From: JAHBNG01 sp039028975 | GTDB lineage: Bacteria > Chloroflexota > Anaerolineae > Caldilineales > Caldilineaceae | Length of the DNA stretch: 64,000 nt | Assembly (NCBI GenBank): GCA_039028975.1 | Contig: JBCCHB010000032.1 | Location: 54,650 to 118,649 of the forward strand | Reading direction: 5' to 3' | Shown here: one piece after another, positions 9,005-16,328 of the stretch | How the letters are laid out: each line of letters starts with the position of its first letter | How positions within the stretch are numbered: the stretch's first letter is position 1 | Translations under genes and position numbers: made by a program | The notes under the pieces: generated by a model | Database searches by the model: none | Seen by the model: only the letters and a program-made list of their open reading frames with translations | Told to the model about the DNA's origin: nothing

Positions 9005-10186
9005 CTACCCAACCACCGTCGCACCAATCTCATTCCACAGCTCTGGATGATTCTCCTTCAGATCATTAATGATGCAGTCAATCCGCGTTCCCCGATTTTC
9101 CCAGGCTGTGGCTTTGCCCTGAAACCAGACGTTCTTGGTATAGAGCTTCTGCCATCTACGGTGTAGGGCCACTACCTGCCATTCGTCGTTGCAGACAGGT
9201 GAGCCAGAGGAACCGCTTACGGTGTCAGTGAAGTAGCTCAATTCCACGTCGTCAAGTTGATAAATCTGGTTATTGCGTATGCCCAGCATCTTGGGTCGTC
9301 CACCCGGATGTTGAATAATGTTAACCGGCGGCCTGTTCTGATTTTTGGTCTTCAGGGCCTCCATCATCTCTTCCACTCCAGAGGGGGCCAAAATGGCGGC
9401 AGGGCGGTCAGTCATTGGCTCTTTGAGCTTTAGGATGGCGTAATCTAAGCCTGGATTATCGAGGCGCGTGACCCACGCACAGAGCTTTTCAACTTCGGCC
9501 CTTTCTCCCCCCAAATTGGCGTTGTTGTAATCAAAGATGACGACGGCTGATGTTGCCTGCAGGTGCAGATCAGCATCCGAGGCGACGCCTTGGCCTTCAC
9601 CAAGATAGTCCAGAACGTGGTGGTTGGTTATAAGATGTTGGGAACCGATCAACCACCCGGTCCCAAAGCTCTCCGGTCCGATAGCCCGCCCGTTGTGATA
9701 CCGATTGACTGTGAGGCGGGCAACGCTGCGCCCAACGGTTAGCGCGCCGGTCAGCCACTCAAAGGAGAGCATATCGTCTTGGTGAACAATGCGCTCCTCT
9801 TGGGATAGCGCATTGGGATCGCCAGCTTGCCCAGCGGCTTCGGCAATAATTTGCTGACTCTGGGCCGTAACGTCTTTGAGAACCTGCTGAAAAAAAGGAG
9901 TGTCGGGCTGACGATTGGTCCTCATTCTCTCTTCTGCATTGATTAACCAATACTGAAGGGGAACTTCATCGCCCAGGAGATGGGAGACCGTATTCATCCT
10001 ATCCAGGTCAAGCTTAATGCGAATCTGGGGCGGACCGCTGGATGACAGATTGGCCACAAATCCTGGATCGATGCCGACCAGCAGTTCACTACGCACATCC
10101 TCAAGTTCTGACACAAGCGCGCTGTTTTGAATTCCTGATACTAGTCTGTTGATTGTCTGTAGATCAATGTATTTGGTAAATGGCAT
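9005..10186 (-). CDS. EAD1 - trypsin-like serine protease effector
   Basis: 393 aa, starting at an ATG behind a strong GGAGG. Residues 1-110 form an EAD1 domain (LLVGIDPGFV, then EVPLQYWLINAEERM) clearly related to those in the next two conflict genes. The rest is an S1-family trypsin-like protease with all three catalytic residues visible: His in LITNHHVLDYL, Asp in NPGLDYAILKL and Ser in SGSSGSPVCN. There is no signal peptide, so it should act in the cytoplasm. It is 148 bases upstream of the VMAP gene on the same strand and is probably co-transcribed. EAD1-EAD1 contact with the VMAP or vWA/CHAT protein would recruit it. This gives the system two unrelated protease effectors, a trypsin and a CHAT caspase. 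Confidence 0.86.
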   Translation of the reverse strand: MPFTKYIDLQTINRLVSGIQNSALVSELEDVRSELLVGIDPGFVANLSSSGPPQIRIKLDLDRMNTVSHLLGDEVPLQYWLINAEERMRTNRQPDTPFFQQVLKDVTAQSQQIIAEAAGQAGDPNALSQEERIVHQDDMLSFEWLTGALTVGRSVARLTVNRYHNGRAIGPESFGTGWLIGSQHLITNHHVLDYLGEGQGVASDADLHLQATSAVVIFDYNNANLGGERAEVEKLCAWVTRLDNPGLDYAILKLKEPMTDRPAAILAPSGVEEMMEALKTKNQNRPPVNIIQHPGGRPKMLGIRNNQIYQLDDVELSYFTDTVSGSSGSPVCNDEWQVVALHRRWQKLYTKNVWFQGKATAWENRGTRIDCIINDLKENHPELWNEIGATVVG

Positions 10187-10290
10187 GGTTTCCTCCGCTA
10201 CAGATGGCTAGACCAACTTGGTCCCTCCTCGCTCGAATAGCACAAGAGGGGTTGAGCAGCACCCAGCACAAAATCCTGCTAGCTGCCACA

Positions 10291-13200
10291 TCAATTCCCC
10301 CAGCTTATACGTTCCTGTCGCCAATCTTTGTCTCCGCTGCCGTAACCGCCCTGTAGGTCGAAGAGTCGTCGTTGGTTGCTGCCATCGATTCCCATGACGT
10401 AGACGGACCAATTGCCGTCTCGATTGGTGGTGAAGGCGATCTGCTGGCCATCAGGTGAGGCAGTGGCCAATCCATCTTCTGCTGGGTGCTGGGTCAATTG
10501 TCGCAAATTGCTGCCGTCCCAGTTTACCAGATAGACATCCCAATTGCCACTTCGGTTTGACATAAACAGAATTTCGGACTTCAGATTGTCAGTAGGCAGG
10601 TCATCGGTTAGCTCGGTAGCCCGCATGGGCCGTCCACCTTGGGTATCTGCGCTGTAAATGCCGCACGCGCCACCGCCCTCCCAAGAATTGCAGCCTTGAT
10701 AGGCAATGCGCCAATTCTCCAGGTAGATGGGATGGTGGCCAAATAGCTCGCGGCCATTGTAGATAAGCGTCCGTCCTTCGGTTTGCTCCTTGACATCCGC
10801 CACCCAATAGAGACGCCATCGTCCATCACCCTGGAAAGTTGAGGCATAGGTAATGCTTTGAGTGGACGGTGACCACTGGGGATGAGAATCTTCGGGATGA
10901 GTCGTAATGTGCCGGTGATTTTCCCCTTCTCCGGACATGCGGATAATGTCGTCGGCTCCGCCGCCCTCACCATTGACCACTAGACGGCCATCGGGGCTAA
11001 AGTCCGGTTGTCGTTTGTCGGGCAAGTAGGGCCATCGGTCACCGCTGTCAATTCGGTAGACGTAGGTATCATAGCGCCCAGAAGAGGTGTTAATGACCGA
11101 ATAGGCAATCTTGCCTGCCAGCAGTTCATCAGAGGTGGTCACAGGTTGTTCGTTTTCGGGTGTAGCTGTTGGAACAGTTGTTGCGCCACCACTAGATGAT
11201 GTATGAGTAGCGGTTGGCGTTGGATTGGCGACAGCACCGGAGCCAGCAGAGAGATCATCTACGTAAATTGTGCCTGTTTGGGCCTGATTGTCGGGGTAAC
11301 CATCCAAGACCAGGGCCATCAAGGAGATGGGATATTGAAGTGTCGAGGCTGGTTGACCATCCAATGTCCGAGTGGTCCAGTCTTGGTTTAGCGTAAGGAA
11401 GGCCGTCATCTGCTTCCAGCCAGAATGGGTCACTTGGCCAAAGCTAAACTGGAAGCCCCGCCCGGTATCATCTTTCACCCAAGCATGGATGTAGTGCTGG
11501 GTGCTGTTGCCGTGGACCCACAGGGTCAAGCGGTCGGGCTGACCAGAGATAGAAATAGCGCGTTGGAAGACCACAAAGTTGCCCTGCACGGCCGGGAACT
11601 CGTAGCTCAATTTGCCAGAGAAGCGACCGCTGTGGACCTGCTCTTCAGATTGGGCAAAGGTGCCATAGGGCTGGTCACCACGGAGCCATTGGCCAAAGAA
11701 CTCAAAATCGGTCATCAGCCCCGGCGGTTTGGGTACAGTCGGCACGAATGTTGCTGTAGGTGGTACCGGCGTGGGCGTGTTGATGGCGGTAGCTGTTGGT
11801 TCAACAGTTACCTTTTCGGTGGCAGTCGGTGTTGGCATGGGTGTTGACGTGGGTACGGGCGTTGCCGAATTTGTCGGTGATGCAACAGGTGTTTGGGTAG
11901 CTGTTTGGGTTGGTGTGTTTGAGGGTAGTGGTGTATCAGAAGATGTAGTTGTTGGCGTAATTGTTGGCGTAGCTGTAGGTGGATCCCCCGGATCAAATAG
12001 GTCAAAGGCTGTGTCTAGCCAGGCTTCGGCAGCAGCCAACTGGTCTGTAGCTACGATACTCCCTACCATGTATGAGCGCCCAGGTTCGCTGATTGACATA
12101 AGGCGTACAGAGACCGGCGTCCCCAATAGGGTAGCGGTGTACCCTTGCATGGATGCGGATGTATCATCCAGGGTGATCCCTTCTTCCAACGGGCCATCAG
12201 CCTCTATACCGTCCACCATCGCCAGTTCGCCGGTACGAACGAACGCATCCAGTAATTCTGTAGGAGACAGATTATTCATTGCAACGGTCATGGGTTGCAC
12301 AAAGAAGCGGCTGCGTCCATCAGGAGAGACAAAATTGTATCGGCCGCGCTGTTCCGTCTCGTCCCAATCTCTTGGCAGCAGAACAGCAAAAGCAGCTCCA
12401 TCCGGGGAGTAACGACCCAAGCGTACTGGCTTTGATGTAGGTGTGTGCGTCTCAGTACTGGTAGGCTTTGAAGTAGGCGTTGAAGTAGGCGCTGGGGTTT
12501 GCGTCGGTCTTTGGGTATGGGTCGCTGTCGGTTCTATCGTTGGCGTGTTGGTTCTCGTTGGCGTACCCGTTGGTGTACTGGTAGGCTCGACAGTGGGTGT
12601 AGAGAGTGATGTCGGCGTCTCGATCTCTGTTGGTGTATCAGCTGGTTTAGGCGTTTCTGTTTCGGTTGGTGTGTTTGTCTCTGTCGGTCTCTCTATCGGT
12701 TCGGCTGTAGGGGTATCGACCTTCGTCGGTGTCGCAGAGTCGGGTGTTGGTGGAACATCTGTTGGCGTGTGGGTTGCAGTAGTTGTTTCGGTTGCGGTTG
12801 GAGAAGGTAGAATAGCCGACGCAATTGCTGTTAAGGTTGCTTGCACAATGGCTTGTAATGCTTCACCCGTAGCAGTCCAATTGGGTGTTGATGTTGCAGT
12901 CGGCTCAGGTGAAAATGTTGGTGTATTGGAAGCTGTCGCTCTGTTTGTGGTGGTTGACGTGTGGGTCGGTGTCCGGGTGGCCGAATTGATTGCCATAGCG
13001 ATATCTTCCGCTGTCGGGGTATCGATAGCGGTTACTGTATGGGTAGCGGTGGGTGGCTCAGATGGCAGCGTCGTACCTGTCGCGGTATTTTCTGGTAAAT
13101 GTGTTTGGGTAACGATAGCTGATTGTACTACTGCGGCTGTTTCAGGTGGCGCCTGAGTTGATATGGTCCCTGTAGTCGTAAGGATGCCATTGTTCCCCAA

Positions 13201-14451
13201 AGCATCAAGCGTGGCTAGCGTGGGCGATTGGGCAATATTGGTTCCGTTGTCTAGCGCATCGATAGATGGCCCGGCCCGATTGACAATAGAAAGCTCAAAC
13301 CCACCTGAGGGTCGCAGCAGAGCCAAAAGAGCCAGCACAACCGCCGTCAAGCCTAAAAAGATCCCGAGGGGAGCGTAGTTACGCCTTTGAGGGCGCCGCG
13401 GCTCATCAACTGGCGGCTGAATTGGTGCTGTAATAGCCGCTGGAGGCGGAGGGGTAATATTGCCAGAAACTCGCTGGTGACCATACCCAGGCTGGATGGT
13501 TGCTCCCTCAGCTGGGCCAAAATCAATGGGAATCATCATCTGGGTAGCCGCATCCAGGGCTACCTGTTCAGATTGATTGGGTACCCAAGTGAGTCCGTGT
13601 TGTAAGGCCTCCATAAACTCGCCCGCGGTCTGATAGCGTTGAGTGGGGCTTTTGGCTAGTACCTTCTTCAGCGCATAAGCAATTCCGGGTGGCAAGGTGG
13701 CATTGGCGACCTCTGGTGGTCTGGGCATTTCATCAATGATGCGGCGCAATAGAGCAAGTGGGTCAATCGAGCTATCTGCATCAATGGGACGGTAGCCCGT
13801 CAGCATCTGATAGGCGACAACACCCAAACTATAAATGTCGGCCCGAGCATCAATGTTTTGGTCGCCTCGGGCCTGCTCGGGTGACATATAAGCCGGCGTT
13901 CCCACCGAAAAACCGGGAATGGTCATCTGAGTCTGATCAGCTGCTAGGTTCTTGGCCACACCAAAGTCAGCCAAGAAAACCCGCTTGCCATCGGTCAAGA
14001 GAATGTTGCTTGGCTTGATGTCTCGATGTAAGACATTATTCTGGTGGGCATAGTCCAGGCCGTTCGCGACTTGGGAGAGGATATTGAGGGCCTCGTCAAT
14101 CGTAAAGACAACTTGTTTGGGTCTGAGCAAATCCTCGACCGTACCGTTGGTGGCTAGCTCTAAGGCAATATAATAGTAGGCATTTGATTCACCCGACTCA
14201 AAGACCCCTACCACATTGGGGTGACGCAAGTTAAGGCCATTCTTACCTTCGCGGATAAAGCGATCCAGATAGACTTCATTGAAGGCCAATTGAGGTGGCA
14301 GCACCTTCAGCGCGATCTTTCGATCGTTGAGCGTATCGTGGGCGCGATAGACGACCGACATGCCGCCATGTCCAATCTCTTCTTCGATTTCGTAGGGACC
14401 GATTTTGGACGGTACGGGGTTTATAGAAGCCAATGCAAATTTCTCATTCAA
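10291..14451 (-). CDS. Transmembrane Ser/Thr kinase with extracellular CBM-like and TolB-like propeller domains
   Basis: 1386 aa. It begins at a TTG codon overlapping the TGA of the upstream gene (TTGA), so the two are translationally coupled. The PknB-like kinase domain is at about 18-285, with IGHGGMSVVYRA, a VAK/ALK lysine, VLHRDIKPSNILL and ADFGVAK: all active-site motifs are intact. One membrane helix lies near 359-379. A long Thr/Pro-rich linker follows, then a small alpha/beta domain (about 700-840), another PT-linker, a CBM-like jelly-roll (TDFEFFGQWLRGDQPYGTF onward) and a C-terminal PD40/TolB-like propeller (NRSGNWDVYLVNWDGSNLRQ). The outside half looks able to bind glycan or cell-wall material. 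No FHA domain is present, unlike most sister kinases. Confidence 0.87.
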   Translation of the reverse strand: MNEKFALASINPVPSKIGPYEIEEEIGHGGMSVVYRAHDTLNDRKIALKVLPPQLAFNEVYLDRFIREGKNGLNLRHPNVVGVFESGESNAYYYIALELATNGTVEDLLRPKQVVFTIDEALNILSQVANGLDYAHQNNVLHRDIKPSNILLTDGKRVFLADFGVAKNLAADQTQMTIPGFSVGTPAYMSPEQARGDQNIDARADIYSLGVVAYQMLTGYRPIDADSSIDPLALLRRIIDEMPRPPEVANATLPPGIAYALKKVLAKSPTQRYQTAGEFMEALQHGLTWVPNQSEQVALDAATQMMIPIDFGPAEGATIQPGYGHQRVSGNITPPPPAAITAPIQPPVDEPRRPQRRNYAPLGIFLGLTAVVLALLALLRPSGGFELSIVNRAGPSIDALDNGTNIAQSPTLATLDALGNNGILTTTGTISTQAPPETAAVVQSAIVTQTHLPENTATGTTLPSEPPTATHTVTAIDTPTAEDIAMAINSATRTPTHTSTTTNRATASNTPTFSPEPTATSTPNWTATGEALQAIVQATLTAIASAILPSPTATETTTATHTPTDVPPTPDSATPTKVDTPTAEPIERPTETNTPTETETPKPADTPTEIETPTSLSTPTVEPTSTPTGTPTRTNTPTIEPTATHTQRPTQTPAPTSTPTSKPTSTETHTPTSKPVRLGRYSPDGAAFAVLLPRDWDETEQRGRYNFVSPDGRSRFFVQPMTVAMNNLSPTELLDAFVRTGELAMVDGIEADGPLEEGITLDDTSASMQGYTATLLGTPVSVRLMSISEPGRSYMVGSIVATDQLAAAEAWLDTAFDLFDPGDPPTATPTITPTTTSSDTPLPSNTPTQTATQTPVASPTNSATPVPTSTPMPTPTATEKVTVEPTATAINTPTPVPPTATFVPTVPKPPGLMTDFEFFGQWLRGDQPYGTFAQSEEQVHSGRFSGKLSYEFPAVQGNFVVFQRAISISGQPDRLTLWVHGNSTQHYIHAWVKDDTGRGFQFSFGQVTHSGWKQMTAFLTLNQDWTTRTLDGQPASTLQYPISLMALVLDGYPDNQAQTGTIYVDDLSAGSGAVANPTPTATHTSSSGGATTVPTATPENEQPVTTSDELLAGKIAYSVINTSSGRYDTYVYRIDSGDRWPYLPDKRQPDFSPDGRLVVNGEGGGADDIIRMSGEGENHRHITTHPEDSHPQWSPSTQSITYASTFQGDGRWRLYWVADVKEQTEGRTLIYNGRELFGHHPIYLENWRIAYQGCNSWEGGGACGIYSADTQGGRPMRATELTDDLPTDNLKSEILFMSNRSGNWDVYLVNWDGSNLRQLTQHPAEDGLATASPDGQQIAFTTNRDGNWSVYVMGIDGSNQRRLFDLQGGYGSGDKDWRQERISWGN

Positions 14452-16130
14452 TTACAATCATACTCTATCGAAACATCGTCGATGAAAAAAAAGCTACTCA
14501 CGGATGAATCGAATTCAGCCTGAAACTCGATGGTGACGCTCTGACCACCCAAGTTATTCAAATCCACACAACCCAAAACCCAACCATTTGTATTCTTGGT
14601 CCCACATAGCTCAATGGTTGGCAACAGGTTGGTGCCATTGGCTCGCACAAAGGCTTTATCCCAGGAACAACCAATCTCATTTGAGGATATCCAGTAGTAA
14701 TAGTGCAGGGCTAAGCTATTCAGCGTTGCTGGGATGCTGACAACTTGACTGAGTGATGCAGCTTCCGCGGTTGCGCTGCCGAAACGAGCAGCCCATTCCC
14801 CGCTACGAGGCGAAGCGGGTGGAAGGGCTTGACGGCTGACCACAACAGGATTGGAATTCGTCGATGCTTCAGCCCAGAATACGTTGGCGCCAAATTCGAA
14901 GCCACTGTTGGATAGTGTAGGAAGAGGAGGAAACGGCAATTGAGGAATGTATACGTGTTGGGCCTCCGGCAGGTAAGGCAAGTTCACAACGATGCGTCTT
15001 GGGTCGCCCCCAGTGAATTGATCCTCATCCCAATTAACGATGATAGCCGGGGGGGCAACTGGGGTTGCTGCCAACGTCGGACGCGCCACAATATACTGAC
15101 GGACAACCGTTGACGCCGGGGCAACCGAGACGTTGCTGCATGTGACAATGGTTGTCGCTTGGCTGTAGGTACACTGGCTAGAGCTTTGTGTGTCGTACTG
15201 CATTCCTTGGGGGATGTATCCTGAAATCGTTGCGTTATTGATGCTCGATGAGCTATTGACTCTTTCTAGAGAGAGCGAGATGGTCCAAGAATGACCAGGG
15301 ACCACGTCCGTTGGAAAAGTCGGTATCGGTGTTCCGTTGGATGGAATGTATGAGACGTTGGCTTGGATACCGGGGGTTCTTGTTACCGTCGGCGTATTGG
15401 TTGGCGTTGGGGTAGGTGTCGGTGTAGGTGTTGGGGTTGGCGGTAGATAATTAATTGTTAAAAGAGGCACTTTACCCGCACATTCAGCATCACCTGCCGG
15501 GCAATCTTTTGTCCAAAATGCCCGCTCTCTTTCCTTGGTGCCCCCCACATTCCCTTGCAGAATTAAACTAAACTCAGAGCCGACAGAAGGGCGTTGCTGC
15601 TGCCATGCCTGAGCAAGTGATGTAATATTCCATTCATAAGCGATGAATTCAGTACCAATCGGTACTGTAACTTCACCAGGGAATCTCTCTACGTCTACGA
15701 TTTCATTCCAATTCAGATTCTCTGACCAGTTATTCCCCGTCCGAATGACCTTGACTGGCAGCGGCTCATCGTTGGTTGTGGTCGAAGATACATGCAGCTT
15801 AAGTGTGGCCGATTGAATTTGAGCCTCCTGTGGAATGCTGATTGGATCAAATTTAATCAGAGCGTTTTCAACAGCATTGCCCTTCGAGCGATTATATCCA
15901 ACCCACATGGTTCGAATGGCTGGGCGTCTTTGATCGGGACGGCCACTCGCAATATACGTATCCGCTATCGAAGTAAGGTTGAGAACGACATCAATGCTAC
16001 GATTGACAAAAGGTGTGGTCTTGCCTGTATCTTTCTGCGACAATACCCCAGAAGCTGCCATGACGGTTATACATAAAATGACCACAAGCAGTATCTTCAA
16101 TAAATGCAACAGAGTTCTTATTTGAGTCAT
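14448..16130 (-). CDS. Secreted DNRLRE-domain surface protein with Cys-rich C-terminal jelly-roll
   Basis: 560 aa. The N-terminal signal peptide has a hydrophobic core at about 10-28 (LLKILLVVILCITVMAA). Residues about 48-230 are a DNRLRE domain (IADTYIASGRPDQR, LIKFD, IQSATLKLHVSS), a beta-sandwich common in bacterial adhesins and carbohydrate-active proteins. A short PT-repeat linker is followed by a DUF11-like segment (about 255-390). The C-terminal about 150 residues form a domain also present in the protein at 23581, with conserved STN, YYYW, ELC and IDDVSIEYDC motifs and paired cysteines. It has no sorting signal or membrane anchor. It is translationally coupled to the downstream kinase (14451), suggesting a secreted ligand, co-receptor or matrix component. 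Confidence 0.8.
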   Translation of the reverse strand: MTQIRTLLHLLKILLVVILCITVMAASGVLSQKDTGKTTPFVNRSIDVVLNLTSIADTYIASGRPDQRRPAIRTMWVGYNRSKGNAVENALIKFDPISIPQEAQIQSATLKLHVSSTTTNDEPLPVKVIRTGNNWSENLNWNEIVDVERFPGEVTVPIGTEFIAYEWNITSLAQAWQQQRPSVGSEFSLILQGNVGGTKERERAFWTKDCPAGDAECAGKVPLLTINYLPPTPTPTPTPTPTPTNTPTVTRTPGIQANVSYIPSNGTPIPTFPTDVVPGHSWTISLSLERVNSSSSINNATISGYIPQGMQYDTQSSSQCTYSQATTIVTCSNVSVAPASTVVRQYIVARPTLAATPVAPPAIIVNWDEDQFTGGDPRRIVVNLPYLPEAQHVYIPQLPFPPLPTLSNSGFEFGANVFWAEASTNSNPVVVSRQALPPASPRSGEWAARFGSATAEAASLSQVVSIPATLNSLALHYYYWISSNEIGCSWDKAFVRANGTNLLPTIELCGTKNTNGWVLGCVDLNNLGGQSVTIEFQAEFDSSVSSFFFIDDVSIEYDCN

Positions 16131-16190
16131 TTGCCTTGCCCCCTGTTCGAAAAGCGCTTGCTCCGGTTTATGGGTATGGTTTGAAATAAT

Positions 16191-16285
16191 GATCGAGAAT
16201 TTAATAAAACGTAATGGAAGATCTCTCAGGTACCCGAGATGACGTGACCGAAGTTTTGGGTTTTATTTGATCTTGATTCCTAAGA
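16191..16285. repeat. Dispersed palindromic repeat, copy A
   Basis: This 95-bp stretch between a kinase and the DNRLRE gene is strongly similar, in inverted orientation, to 49395-49488. Both begin GATCGAGAATTTAATAAAAC (this strand) and end in a TATTTGATCTTGATTCCTAAG-type sequence. The centre is an imperfect palindrome, CTCAGGTACCCGAG at 16227-16240. In both copies the element sits in the gap after a receptor-kinase stop and before the next gene start, so it could be a transcription terminator, a REP-like element or a mobile fragment. Confidence 0.7.
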
Positions 16286-16328
16286 GTGATTCGTTCACTC
16301 GAGGCTGCCTTTTCTGAACCATGTCCAG

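Noticed and set aside
11729..13156. Long plus-strand open frames rich in Val/Gly opposite the kinase at 10291 (and similar ones at 16633-17298 and 21462-21662)
   Set aside because: They are antisense shadows of Thr/Pro-repeat linkers (ACx/CCx codons read backwards give Val/Gly). No ribosome sites and no recognisable protein.
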